A DNA stretch of 64,000 nucleotides from CAZTCJ01 sp964612085 (lineage in GTDB: Bacteria; Pseudomonadota; Alphaproteobacteria; JAJFIK01), in the NCBI GenBank assembly GCA_964612085.1, contig CAZTCJ010000005.1, forward strand, positions 31,244-95,243, in the 5' to 3' direction. The translations under genes and the position numbers were made by a program. Under the pieces are notes generated by a model. It was given only the letters and a program-made list of their open reading frames with translations, did not search any database and was not told the DNA's origin. Position 1 is the first letter of the stretch; every line of letters starts with the position of its first letter. Positions 34,663 through 44,031 of the stretch are shown here, in pieces.

Positions 34663-36097
34663 TCACGGGATCCTGGCCGCTATGCAGTTTCGCATGCGCT
34701 TCAAGCGCCAGGACCTTGACCTCGGCCATCATGCCCTTGACGCAGGCTTCGGCGGCCAGAGCATCTCGGGACTTCATGACACGGATCAGTTTTTGCCAGC
34801 GCTTCAGCGATTGCCTGCGCCTCGCCAAGGTCCCCACGGCATCCATGGAGAACTGGTTTCTCATTCTGCGGACGATCGGCCGCCGGTTGATCAAGTCCCG
34901 GCTCTCGCCCATGCATTCGACAATCGCGCCATATATCTCTTCACGCGCTTTTTGATAGGCTTCCGAGGTGTCGTGATCGCGGACCGCGTCAGCCATCCGT
35001 TTCACGACAGTCTCGACCGCCTTCATCTGCGCATCGGTCGCCCGTTCCGTCGCGACCCGTACGGCAAAACCGAGAAAGAGGCCGAAAAAGTCGTAAAGAT
35101 CCGCCAATTGCGTTTGTGTGAGCAAGGTTACCCGCATGCCGCGCCATGGGGCATATTCCACAAGCCCCTCGCCCTCCAATTGCTGCAGGACTTCCCGGAT
35201 CAGGGCCCGGCTGACGCCGAACCGGGCGGCAAGCTCGACTTCCTTCAAGCGGTCGCCCGGCGCGAACTTGCGGAATGTGATTTCCCAACCCAATTGTTCC
35301 GTAAGCTGATCCGAAAGCGTTTGCTGATGGGCCTGAGCCTCGGGCGCCTTCGCTTTGGCCTTGGGGCTTGTGACAAGCTCGAACGGGGCAGCCGCGGTGC
35401 CCGGCGGGGGCCGGTTGTCATAACCGTGAATGGTGGCATGAGCGGCAAGCGCCAGGACCTTGGCTTCCGAGATCATTTTCTTTGCCGCCGCCTCGGCTGC
35501 AAGCGCGTCCGCTTTCTTCATATGCCGGAGGATTTTCTGCCAGTGCTTGACCACTGTCTGCCGCTGGGCCTTCGTCTGCACGGAATCGATACCGAACTGG
35601 CTTCTGAGCCGCTGAACGACCGGGCGGCGCGTGAAAAGAACCGTGCTTTCGCCTGTTGCTTGCGTAATGGCCAGATACGCCGACCGGCGGACTTTCTGAA
35701 ACTCCCATGGGGAATAGGTCTCGCCGACCATGCTCTCAAGCTGGCCGACCACACTTTCCAAGGTCTCGATCTGCTGTTCCGTGGCCCGCTCCGTCGCCAG
35801 ACGAGCGGCGAAACCGATGGAGATGGCGAAGAGGTCGTAAAAGTCCGAAAGCTGGATGTGGGTCAAGACGGGCACGCGCACACCCCGCCATGGGGCATAC
35901 TCCACAAGCCCTTCGCTTTCCAGTTGCTGAAAGACCTCGCGGATCAAAGGCCGCCCGACGCCGAACCGGTTCGCGAGCTCGACCTCTTTCAGCCGGTCGC
36001 CTGGCGCGAACTGACGAAAAACAATTTCCCACGCCAGTTCTTCGGCGATCTGCTCCGCCAGGGTCTGCTGCCGTTCGGATTGAAGCGATGTCGTCAT
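34658..36097 (-). CDS. Tandem-fused GntR/FCD-type transcriptional regulator (two complete units)
   Basis: A 479-residue protein made of two homologous GntR units. Unit 1 (residues ~10-224) and unit 2 (~258-472) each have a winged helix-turn-helix (QTLxxQxxExLxWEIxFRxFAPGDRLKEVELAxRFGVxRxLIREVxQQLExEGLVEYAPWRG) followed by an all-alpha FCD-like domain. They are joined by a charged/proline linker (~225-257). Single GntR proteins have about 230 residues, so this is an internal duplication in one chain. FCD regulators normally dimerise; here both DNA-binding heads could be in one polypeptide. It sits in the middle of the sulfatase/DUF3604 locus whose promoters carry the ATTGTCWGACAAT box. The start ATGACGACATC has only a weak GACGGGATC site. 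Confidence 0.85.
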   Translation of the reverse strand: MTTSLQSERQQTLAEQIAEELAWEIVFRQFAPGDRLKEVELANRFGVGRPLIREVFQQLESEGLVEYAPWRGVRVPVLTHIQLSDFYDLFAISIGFAARLATERATEQQIETLESVVGQLESMVGETYSPWEFQKVRRSAYLAITQATGESTVLFTRRPVVQRLRSQFGIDSVQTKAQRQTVVKHWQKILRHMKKADALAAEAAAKKMISEAKVLALAAHATIHGYDNRPPPGTAAAPFELVTSPKAKAKAPEAQAHQQTLSDQLTEQLGWEITFRKFAPGDRLKEVELAARFGVSRALIREVLQQLEGEGLVEYAPWRGMRVTLLTQTQLADLYDFFGLFLGFAVRVATERATDAQMKAVETVVKRMADAVRDHDTSEAYQKAREEIYGAIVECMGESRDLINRRPIVRRMRNQFSMDAVGTLARRRQSLKRWQKLIRVMKSRDALAAEACVKGMMAEVKVLALEAHAKLHSGQDPVT

Positions 36098-36215
36098 GAT
36101 CCCGTCCGTATCTCTGTCGTCACGCCGCAGTTTATCGGCAAATGGGATCAATTCGTAGGAGTTGTTAGCCTCCAAACCATCGTTTCCGAATCCGCCGAAC
36201 CATGGGCCACGGCCG

Positions 36216-38912
36216 TCAATGTTTGTGCGGGTGCCGATGGGCCCGTTTGCGTGGCTCACCGACCCACCAGGGGCTCGACCAGGCCATGCCCCCATCCATC
36301 TGACGGATACGGACATAATAATAATCGCCCGTCTCTGACGGCGAATTATCGATAAAAGTGAAGCGCCGTTCCATGGCCTCCGGACGGCTGATCCGGCGCA
36401 TGGACAGGGTATAAAACCCGTCCTCGCCATCGAGCCGTTTCGTGACCGGCCCTTCAGCCAGATCCGCAAGCGACAGGACAACCGGCTCGTCCGGAATAGT
36501 TTCCCACAGGGCAAGACGGGACTTGCTGAGATCGACCGCAATTGTGGCATCGCCGTCCGGCGTGCCGTCAGGTCTCAATTCGATCGTGTTCAGCCGGCCG
36601 CCGGAGCGCAGCGAAAAGTCAACGCCGCCCTCTGCGTTGAGCCGGGCGAATTCCGCCTCGCGGTTCAGCGCCTGGGCCACCGGCGTCTCCACGCGATCGA
36701 CCGCGATACCATCAAAGCTCAGTGTTCCTATGAACGTTGCATCGGGATAGCTCGGGCGGAGCTCCCGGGGATCGGAGTCGAAATGCAGCCCGATTTCGAT
36801 GATCGCACCCTCGCTGTCCGTTACATAATCGAGGGTCTCCATATCATGGCCGTTCTTGACCAAAGTCACTTCGGCAATCTCGCCCGTACCGATAATCCGT
36901 CCAGAGAGGGTATACGCATCTTCCCCCTCTGGCAGACGGGTACCCATGCGCTGCCCGTTCATATCGGCGAACAGCAGCATGCGGGCGCCATTAGTGGCGA
37001 AGGTGCGCCGGTCCCGCAGGCTGTCGAAAATACTGTCCCGGTCCTTACGCGATGCATAGACAGCGGCAAGACCGCCGAAATTGTCCGATCCCTCACGGCC
37101 GAACGCCCCCGGACGATAGCCCGGGCTGCCCACATGATCGTCGGAGGATCCGATAAAGCCGACTTCCCAGCCCTCGTCGAGGTAACGCTTGCCGAACCAT
37201 TCGAACGTGCCGTGATAGGAGACGATCTCCACCAGCCGCTCCAGATCATGATCGCTGCGCTTCCAATCGCCGGGCTGATGGGCATGGGGAACGACGATCA
37301 CATCCTCCGCCGGGATGGCTTTCTTGATACTTTCATGCATCTGCTCGATAACGGGATGACGCTGCCGGGCCACCAGCACGGCCGTCTCCGGATCGCGGAA
37401 CAGCACATTGTGGTGACCGCCAAAGGTTGCGTCCACGGTCCATTCGTAGCCGGTGAAGGTGATGTATTCACCGGGCCGGTGGTGACGCTCCACCATATCC
37501 TTCATTTGTGCCCATTCACCCAGATCCATCCATAGGTCGTGTTCGGACAAGGTGATGAAGTCGAGCCGGGCTTCCTCGCGGCCGAATTCGAAGAACGGAT
37601 CGATCAGCCCCAGCCCTTCGGCCCAGCCGGAATGGGCATGGGTCTCGCCCCAGTAGATGCGGGTCTCAGGATCCTCTTCCACCAGAACCGGATCGGCCTC
37701 CCCGCGCACCTGCCCGTCCGAAGACACAAAGGCAAAGCGGTAGACGCCGGGTTCATCGAACGCGACAGGGAACCGGAAAACAGCCCGCCCATCGGTATCC
37801 AGATCATCGAACGGCGCTCCGTTCAGGGTGACGGTGTAGCGCGCCGGGATATCCGCCTCGGCCCTGTTGCGGAATCGGTCTTCCGTCCGCACCGTGATCT
37901 CCACAGTCTCGCCGACCGCTGCCATGGCCGGGCCGAAGCCCCGCACGGCTGTCGCCGGACCGCCCAAGAGCGGAACGGGCACTTCCGGCAGGGAATGGAG
38001 AATGCCGCCTTCGGCCTGCGCACTCGTCAGGACCCAAACCGGATAACGCATGGCGGAGTTGGAATAGTGCAGCGTTCGCAGTCCGGGCGAGCCTTCGCTC
38101 ATATCGCCGAAGGTGACGGTGATCGTATCCCCCCGGTTCAGCGTGCCTTCCGCGAGCCGGAAGAACAGGCGCGGGACGTTCAACCGAAACAGGTTCGGCG
38201 CGTATTGGCCAGATGCCGGAAAACTGTCCACCACGAACACAGCCTCCGGATTGGACGAGCGCACCGTCACGTAATTTTCCGCGGAAGGATCGTCCGTCTG
38301 ATACTCAAACTCAGCGAAGCGGAAATGATTGGGGGCGACCACGCCGCCACCCGGCCGGATCGGTTCGCGCCCGACCGTATAGGTCATCTCGACAGAGTGG
38401 TAGCTGGCGACAAAGGCCGGCTTGAGGATGGTAGCCTCGATCGGCCCGAAAGCATCTGGCACGCGGGCGCGCAAATCGAATTCCTGGATGAAGTTATCGA
38501 CGGAGGCCATGAAACCGGGCAAGGCGGGGTTTCTTGGGTTCAGGGCACCGGGCTGTGTGATCACACTCACAAGAGACGTGAGCTGAGGATGCGTCCACAG
38601 TCCGTCCAGAGCCATGGCGTTGCCCCAATCGTACAGCGTCAGAGCTCGCTCGATCGCAGTCTCGGGCGTGGTCGGGCCGCCTTCCGCATAATCCGCCACA
38701 AGCGCGTCGATCCGGTCCCGCAGCTCGCGGGTCATGCCCCCCTCGCCGGCCCGGGGTGCCGCGCGGGACACGGCAAAGGCGGACGCCTCATCGGGCAGGA
38801 CAGCCGGTCCCCCGTCGGGAGCCGCCGTCCGCATGGCGGCACAGCCGACCGTGAAACACGCCAAACCGGCCAACGCCAGCACAGGTCTTAGAGTTCTGCA
38901 GCCACCAAACAT
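36216..38912 (-). CDS. DUF3604 lipoprotein, PHP-like metal hydrolase
   Basis: An 898-residue exported protein. The leader ends FTVGC (lipobox, Cys24). The first ~410 residues form beta-rich domains. The DUF3604/PHP-like catalytic part then starts with the metal motif YWGETHAHSGWAEG (~420-433), continues with SEHDLWMD (~456), PHAHQPGD (~540) and FIGSSDDHVGSPGYRPG, and ends with a C-terminal beta domain. The His/Asp motifs are those of metal-dependent phosphoesterase-like enzymes (PHP fold), though the substrate of DUF3604 is not known. It is divergent from an esterase gene; a regulon palindrome lies in between. The two DUF3604 proteins in the locus differ greatly in length. Confidence 0.85.
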   Translation of the reverse strand: MFGGCRTLRPVLALAGLACFTVGCAAMRTAAPDGGPAVLPDEASAFAVSRAAPRAGEGGMTRELRDRIDALVADYAEGGPTTPETAIERALTLYDWGNAMALDGLWTHPQLTSLVSVITQPGALNPRNPALPGFMASVDNFIQEFDLRARVPDAFGPIEATILKPAFVASYHSVEMTYTVGREPIRPGGGVVAPNHFRFAEFEYQTDDPSAENYVTVRSSNPEAVFVVDSFPASGQYAPNLFRLNVPRLFFRLAEGTLNRGDTITVTFGDMSEGSPGLRTLHYSNSAMRYPVWVLTSAQAEGGILHSLPEVPVPLLGGPATAVRGFGPAMAAVGETVEITVRTEDRFRNRAEADIPARYTVTLNGAPFDDLDTDGRAVFRFPVAFDEPGVYRFAFVSSDGQVRGEADPVLVEEDPETRIYWGETHAHSGWAEGLGLIDPFFEFGREEARLDFITLSEHDLWMDLGEWAQMKDMVERHHRPGEYITFTGYEWTVDATFGGHHNVLFRDPETAVLVARQRHPVIEQMHESIKKAIPAEDVIVVPHAHQPGDWKRSDHDLERLVEIVSYHGTFEWFGKRYLDEGWEVGFIGSSDDHVGSPGYRPGAFGREGSDNFGGLAAVYASRKDRDSIFDSLRDRRTFATNGARMLLFADMNGQRMGTRLPEGEDAYTLSGRIIGTGEIAEVTLVKNGHDMETLDYVTDSEGAIIEIGLHFDSDPRELRPSYPDATFIGTLSFDGIAVDRVETPVAQALNREAEFARLNAEGGVDFSLRSGGRLNTIELRPDGTPDGDATIAVDLSKSRLALWETIPDEPVVLSLADLAEGPVTKRLDGEDGFYTLSMRRISRPEAMERRFTFIDNSPSETGDYYYVRIRQMDGGMAWSSPWWVGEPRKRAHRHPHKH

Positions 38913-38953
38913 GCGCGTCCCCTCAAATGCAGCCAGATCTTTTCAACTGGTTC

Positions 38954-38966
38954 ATTGTCTGACAAT
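38954..38966. promoter_or_regulatory. Regulon palindrome ATTGTCTGACAAT between DUF3604 and esterase genes
   Basis: A perfect ATTGTC-T-GACAAT inverted repeat in the 108-base region between the divergent DUF3604 gene (start 38912) and the alpha/beta hydrolase gene (start 39021). One site could control both. Confidence 0.78.
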
Positions 38967-39020
38967 AATGACGTTAAGCACGGTTGTCACCCATGTGTGC
39001 ACCGGAAAGGGAGGGCTGAC

Positions 39021-39887
39021 ATGAGAGGCATCGCACTAGCCGTACTGACCGTCAGTATTGGCTTTATTTCTTTCGCACATGCACAACAGCCGCCCGAGGT
39101 CGAAAGCCTCCGGCTCGCCAAAGACATTGCGTATGCGGATGGTGAACCATCAGGCCGCGCCCTCGATATCTATGGCAAGGCCGGGGGCAACGGCCGTCCG
39201 GTCATGATCTATGTCCATGGCGGCGCCTGGATGATCGGCAACAAATCGCGGGTCTGGCACAAGCCCAAGGCCTTCTCAGATGCCGGCTGGCTGTTCGTAT
39301 CCGCCGGGTACCGGCTGGAGGAAAACCGCGCCGATCCGGACCTGCAGGCCGGCGATATCGCTAAGGCCGTGCAATGGGTCGCCCGCGAGATCGGCGCTTA
39401 CGGAGGCGATCCGGAGCGGATCGTCCTGATGGGCCATTCGGCGGGCGCGCATCTGGTGGCCCTGGCACCACTGGCACCGGAATACAAGCTGCCGCAAGGC
39501 ATGGTCGATGGGGTTCTGCTGCTCGACGGCGCGGGCTACGACATCAATTATCACATGGACACGGTGAAGCGGCCCCGCGCCCAGGAGATCTATCAGACCG
39601 TCTTCGGGCAGGACCGGGCGTTTCGCGCGAAGGTCTCGCCGACCCTGCGGGCGGGCGAGACCGGCACGCCGCCGCCGTTTCTGATCAATTACGTCGCCCA
39701 CCGGGACGACGCGAAAGTACAGGCGGAGCGCCTGGCGGCGGCCTTGCGCGAGGCCGGCGGACAAGCCGAGATCTTCGCTGCCGAAGGCCATACGCACCGC
39801 AGCATCAATGTGCAGTTCGGCACGCCGGGCGAGGCCGTGACGGAGCATTCCTTCACCTGGCTCGGCGCCTTATTCGATGATCAATAA
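39021..39887 (+). CDS. Exported alpha/beta hydrolase (BD-FAE-like esterase)
   Basis: A 288-residue esterase with a signal peptide ending FAHAQQP. PVMIYVHGGAWMIGNKS is the HGG oxyanion motif, MGHSAGAHLVAL carries the nucleophile Ser, and a late EGHTHRSINV supplies the His. The layout fits the carboxylesterase/BD-FAE group (HGGxW and GHSAG). The ATG follows AAAGGGAGG. It follows the regulon palindrome at 38954 and precedes the DUF3604-PpiC-HupE-FGE operon. Confidence 0.87.
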   Translation: MRGIALAVLTVSIGFISFAHAQQPPEVESLRLAKDIAYADGEPSGRALDIYGKAGGNGRPVMIYVHGGAWMIGNKSRVWHKPKAFSDAGWLFVSAGYRLEENRADPDLQAGDIAKAVQWVAREIGAYGGDPERIVLMGHSAGAHLVALAPLAPEYKLPQGMVDGVLLLDGAGYDINYHMDTVKRPRAQEIYQTVFGQDRAFRAKVSPTLRAGETGTPPPFLINYVAHRDDAKVQAERLAAALREAGGQAEIFAAEGHTHRSINVQFGTPGEAVTEHSFTWLGALFDDQ

Positions 39888-39960
39888 CCCTCAGGCACAC
39901 CATCGCCAAGGCAAGCGGTTGCCACCTGCGCGGGTTGCTGACAGTCTTCAGGTCAGGAAA

Positions 39961-39973
39961 ACTGTCAGACAAA
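39961..39973. promoter_or_regulatory. Regulon-type site ACTGTCAGACAAA before the second DUF3604 operon
   Basis: A degenerate copy (11 of 13 match to ATTGTCAGACAAT) ending 41 bases before the DUF3604 start codon. A GGTTGCTGACAG-type half-site lies about 25 bases upstream. It indicates that the rightward four-gene operon belongs to the same regulon. Confidence 0.6.
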
Positions 39974-40013
39974 CAGAATGCCCGATAAGAGATTGCATGA
40001 AGGGATTGAGGAC

Positions 40014-42101
40014 ATGACGAAAAGGCGCTCATCCGGCAGATTATCGGCGCTGAGCCGCATTCTGCCTTACGCGGCCATGGCCAGCCTTCTGGCTCTTGGC
40101 GCCTGCGGCGACCAATCCGGCAGCGGACAATCCTCTCAAGAGATGGACGCAGCCTCTCAAGATACACAGACGGCAGGCACCGAACCGCCGACAGCCGCCG
40201 CAGAGGCACCCGCAGCGGATATGACCGCGCAGGACACATCGCCTGAGATGGTCGAAGACATCGCGGCGGCAGGCGGCACCCCCGATTACCCGACCCAACT
40301 GCTCTGGGGCGATACCCATCTGCATACGAATAATTCCGTCGATGCGAACGGCATGGGCAATAAGCGCCTGACCCCGGACGATGCCTACCGGTTCGCCAAG
40401 GGCGAGACCGTCACAGCCCATAACGGCATGGATGCGACACTGGACCGCCCCCTCGATTTTCTTGTCATCGCGGACCATGCGGTCAATCTCGGCGTCCTGC
40501 CAGCCGTCCAGGCCCGGGACCCTTTGGTCATGGCGACGGAAGTCGGAAGAAAATGGGCCGATCTGCACGATCAATACGGTCTAAAGACGGAAGAAATTTA
40601 TGCCTCCGGCGATCCCGACGCCATCCGGAAAGCCCGGTCTTCAACCGGCATTCCCACCGAAGACAATCCCAATCCAGGCGGGTTCTTCTGGCTGTCCTGG
40701 ACCACGGATTATGTGGAAGACCCCACGTTCCGCCAATCGGTCTGGGACGGCGTCTGCGCCGAGGCGGACCGGCACAACACGCCGGGCGAGTTCACCGCCC
40801 TCATCGGCTTTGAATGGACGCCGCCGACCACCCATCCGCGCTCGTCCAATTTGCACCGTGTCGTGATCTTCAAGGATGGCGGTGACAAAGCCTGTCAGGT
40901 CCTGCCCTTCTCGATCCAGGACAGCGCCAATGTGGAGGATCTATGGGCCTATATGGAAGATTACGAGACCAGGATCGAGGGCAGCATCCTCTCCATCGGC
41001 CATAACGGTAATATTAGCCAGGGCCGGATGTTCGCCCTGGACGATTTCAACGGCGATCCTCTTGACCGGGACTATGCGGAAACACGCAGCCGCTGGGAGC
41101 CGCTTTACGAAGTGACCCAGTACAAGGGCGACGGCGAAGCCCATCCCATCCTGTCGCCGAACGACGAGTTCGCCGATTACGAGACCTGGAACGTCCACGG
41201 CTTCTTCCGTGAGCGGCCTGAAAACTGGGCCGAGCAGAAGGAAACGGAATATGCCCGCTCCGCTCTCAAACTCGGCCTCGACCAGGAAGCCAAGATCGGC
41301 GTCAACCCGTTCAAATTCGGCATGATCGGATCGACCGACGCCCATACCTCTCTGGCCACCTCGGACGAGGACAATTTCTGGGGCAAGACGACTATGCTGG
41401 AGAAAAGCGCGGCCCGCGCCATCCCGGTCGGCTGGCATTTCGCCTCGTCCGGCTACGCGGCCGTCTGGGCCCATGAAAACACGCGGGATTCGATCTTCAC
41501 GGCCATGCGCCGCAAGGAAACCTACGCCACCACGGGACCGCGCATGATCGTCCGGTTCTTCGGCGGCTGGGACTACGATGCGGCGGATGCGGACCAAGTC
41601 GATCTCGCGGCCATCGGCTACACCAAGGGCGTGCCCATGGGCGGCGATCTGACCAACGCGCCGGAAGGCACGGCCCCGCGCTTCCTCATCCGGGCCGTGA
41701 AGGATCCGGACGGCGCCAATCTCGACCGCGTGCAGGTGATCAAGGGCTGGCGGACGACCGAAGGCACGCTGGAAGAAAAGGTCTATGACGTGGCCGTGTC
41801 CGATGGCCGGGAAATCCCGGCGGAAGGCGACGTGGCCCCTGTCGGCTCCACGGTCGATCTCGCGGGACCGAGCTACACCAACACCATCGGCGCGCCGGAA
41901 TTCGCCCTGGTCTGGACCGATCCGGATTTCGACCCCGAGGAACGGGCCTTCTATTATGTCCGCGTGATCGAGATCCCGACCCCGCGCTGGACGGCCTATG
42001 ACCGGGTCGAATTCGGCCTGCAGGACGAGGATTGGGGCGACATTCCGCTCATCACCCAGGAACGGGCCTACACCTCGCCCATCTGGTACACACCGAGCTG
42101 A
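40014..42101 (+). CDS. DUF3604 lipoprotein (second copy)
   Basis: A 695-residue exported lipoprotein with lipobox LGAC and an Ala/Ser/Gln-rich linker. The PHP-like metal motifs are LLWGDTHLHTNNSVDANG (~residues 95-112), IADHAVNLG, FEWTPPTTH, SIGHNGNIS and GSTDAHTSLATSDEDNFWGK, all typical for this DUF3604 subgroup. It is first of a four-gene operon (DUF3604, PpiC, HupE, formylglycine-generating enzyme) with gaps of 9, -4 and 2 bases. The same DUF3604-PpiC-HupE trio is seen in other marine proteobacteria. The start MTKRRS follows TTGAGGAC. Confidence 0.86.
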   Translation: MTKRRSSGRLSALSRILPYAAMASLLALGACGDQSGSGQSSQEMDAASQDTQTAGTEPPTAAAEAPAADMTAQDTSPEMVEDIAAAGGTPDYPTQLLWGDTHLHTNNSVDANGMGNKRLTPDDAYRFAKGETVTAHNGMDATLDRPLDFLVIADHAVNLGVLPAVQARDPLVMATEVGRKWADLHDQYGLKTEEIYASGDPDAIRKARSSTGIPTEDNPNPGGFFWLSWTTDYVEDPTFRQSVWDGVCAEADRHNTPGEFTALIGFEWTPPTTHPRSSNLHRVVIFKDGGDKACQVLPFSIQDSANVEDLWAYMEDYETRIEGSILSIGHNGNISQGRMFALDDFNGDPLDRDYAETRSRWEPLYEVTQYKGDGEAHPILSPNDEFADYETWNVHGFFRERPENWAEQKETEYARSALKLGLDQEAKIGVNPFKFGMIGSTDAHTSLATSDEDNFWGKTTMLEKSAARAIPVGWHFASSGYAAVWAHENTRDSIFTAMRRKETYATTGPRMIVRFFGGWDYDAADADQVDLAAIGYTKGVPMGGDLTNAPEGTAPRFLIRAVKDPDGANLDRVQVIKGWRTTEGTLEEKVYDVAVSDGREIPAEGDVAPVGSTVDLAGPSYTNTIGAPEFALVWTDPDFDPEERAFYYVRVIEIPTPRWTAYDRVEFGLQDEDWGDIPLITQERAYTSPIWYTPS

Positions 42102-42110
42102 GGGGCGGAT

Positions 42111-43031
42111 GTGATCTGGAAGCGGATGGAACCGATGAGCTGGATCGGACGGGGATTGCGCGAACCGCTCGTGCATTTCCTCGCCCTTGGCTGCGCCATT
42201 TTTATCCTCTTCGATATCGTCAATGGCGGCGGGACCGAGGAGTCGAAGACGATCCGCGTCGCCCGGGACGAAGTCGTCACCTTCCTGCAATACCGGCAAA
42301 AGGCATTCGACGCCGGCCGGGCAGATGCCGCGTTCAACGCCCTCAATCCGGTGGCCCGGCAGGCTCTGATCGACGATTTTGTCCGGACGGAAGCGCTGGT
42401 GCGCGAGGCCAAGGCCTTGGGCCTCGACGAGACGGATTTCGTCGCCCGCCAAAGGCTGGTCCAGCAGATCGAGTATCTGACAAAAGGCTTCGCGTCCGGG
42501 CCCGAGACCCTGTCCGACGCCGCCGTGGCCGAATACTATGCAGCGCATAAGGACGATTACGCCGAGAACGCCAAGGTCACGTTCACCCATGTTTTCGTGG
42601 ATAACCGGACGCGCGGGGCCGAGGCAGCCCACCGGCTGGCGGAAGCGAAACTCCAGGATCTGAACGATCAGAAGGTGCCGTTCCGCAACGCTCCGGCGTA
42701 TACGGACCGGTTTCTCTATCACGTCAACTATGTGCAGAAAGGCAAGAAAGACATCGCCAGCCATTTCGGCGACGCCATGGCCCAATCGGTCTTCGCCTTG
42801 ACGCCGGACGCAACGCGCTGGCAGGGGCCGTTCCGCTCGGACTATGGCTCGCATCTTGTGATGGTCACGGAACACCGCCCTGCGCGCATTCCGCCGCTTG
42901 CGGATATTCGCCAGCGCGTCCTGACCGATGCCGTCGAGGCGCGCCGCAAAGGCGCGTTCGACGAGGCCATTTCCGACATCGTTTCGGCCTATGACGTGGT
43001 TCTGTCGCCGGACCTGGCAGGAGACCCATGA
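42111..43031 (+). CDS. PpiC-type peptidyl-prolyl isomerase, membrane-anchored
   Basis: A 306-residue periplasmic protein. It has one N-terminal helix (LVHFLALGCAIFILFDIVN) and a SurA-like chain segment, then a parvulin-like region (YAENAKVTFTHVFVDNRTRGAEAA, FPFR..GPFRSDYGSHLVMV). It is probably a chaperone/isomerase for the other exported proteins of the operon. The GTG start has GAGGGGCGGAT just before it; an internal ATG at 42135 is an alternative. It overlaps the HupE gene by four bases. Confidence 0.82.
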   Translation: MIWKRMEPMSWIGRGLREPLVHFLALGCAIFILFDIVNGGGTEESKTIRVARDEVVTFLQYRQKAFDAGRADAAFNALNPVARQALIDDFVRTEALVREAKALGLDETDFVARQRLVQQIEYLTKGFASGPETLSDAAVAEYYAAHKDDYAENAKVTFTHVFVDNRTRGAEAAHRLAEAKLQDLNDQKVPFRNAPAYTDRFLYHVNYVQKGKKDIASHFGDAMAQSVFALTPDATRWQGPFRSDYGSHLVMVTEHRPARIPPLADIRQRVLTDAVEARRKGAFDEAISDIVSAYDVVLSPDLAGDP

Positions 43032-44029
43032 TCATCAGGCTCGCCCTCGTCCTTCTGGCGTTTGTTGTCTGCCTGCCGCAACCGGGCGCGGCGCACGATG
43101 CCCGTCCGCTTCATGTGGAGATAGCGGAGGAGGCTTCGGGCACGCTGCGTCTGAACTGGCGCGCCCCGGCCAGCATCCCCGTGTCGGGCGCACCCCGCGT
43201 GACGCTGTCCGATGCCTGTACGCTGCTCACACCGCCTCTCTCCCCGGGCCTGGACGGGCAGGATCTGTACCGGTGCCCGGAGGCCCCGGACCCGGAGACC
43301 CTAGGGAAGCCGTCCGTACTGATCGAATGGCCGGGCAGCAATCCATCCGTATCCACATTGCTCCAGTTTTCCAGACAGTCGGGGGAACAGCATACCGGTA
43401 TCATGAGCCCGGACCAGCGCACATGGGCATTGCCCCAAGCCGAAACCGCGTCCGGCGTGGCCATGACTTATCTTTGGCTCGGTATCACCCATATCCTGAA
43501 AGGGCTGGATCATCTGCTGTTCCTGGTCTGCCTGTTGTGGATCGCCCGGACCTGGGCCCGTGTGCTGATCACCGTGCTGGGCTTCACGGTCGCCCATTCC
43601 ATCACGCTCACTCTGTCGGCCCTGGACATTGTGCGGCTGCCAGTGCCGCCGGTCGAAGCCGTGATCGCCCTGTCGATCCTGTTTCTGGCGATCGAGATCG
43701 CCAAGGGCCGGCGCGACAGTCTGACCTGGCGCTATCCCATCACGGTGTCGAGCTCCTTCGGGCTGCTGCACGGTCTGGGATTTGCCGCCGTGCTCGCCGA
43801 TATCGGCCTGCCGCAAACCCAATTGGTCACGGGCCTGCTTTTCTTTAATATCGGCGTCGAGGTCGGGCAGTTGATTTTCCTGGCGGCCGTCTGGCCTCTT
43901 TTGACCCTTGGCGCCATGATCAACTATCCGGCGGCTTTGAGCGAAACCCGGATCCGCACCGCCTCGGCCTATGCCCTTGGCACCGTTGCATCGGTCTGGA
44001 TGGTCGAGCGCATTGCCGCCTTTTTCTAA
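43028..44029 (+). CDS. HupE/UreJ family integral membrane protein
   Basis: A 333-residue protein. A signal peptide ending GAAHD and a periplasmic domain of about 120 residues precede the HupE/UreJ membrane domain with YLWLGITHILKGLDHLLFLVCLLWIA, GFTVAHSITLTLSAL, HGLGFAAVLAD and FNIGVEVGQL. HupE proteins are nickel permeases, but this long form (DUF-type with periplasmic domain) is widespread beside DUF3604 genes and need not carry nickel. It starts four bases inside the end of the ppiC-like gene. Confidence 0.86.
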   Translation: MIIRLALVLLAFVVCLPQPGAAHDARPLHVEIAEEASGTLRLNWRAPASIPVSGAPRVTLSDACTLLTPPLSPGLDGQDLYRCPEAPDPETLGKPSVLIEWPGSNPSVSTLLQFSRQSGEQHTGIMSPDQRTWALPQAETASGVAMTYLWLGITHILKGLDHLLFLVCLLWIARTWARVLITVLGFTVAHSITLTLSALDIVRLPVPPVEAVIALSILFLAIEIAKGRRDSLTWRYPITVSSSFGLLHGLGFAAVLADIGLPQTQLVTGLLFFNIGVEVGQLIFLAAVWPLLTLGAMINYPAALSETRIRTASAYALGTVASVWMVERIAAFF

Positions 44030-44031
44030 GA

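Noticed and set aside
40941..42875. A 644-codon open frame on the minus strand opposite DUF3604 and PpiC genes
   Set aside because: Basic, low-information product; both opposite genes carry strong family motifs and coupled starts.
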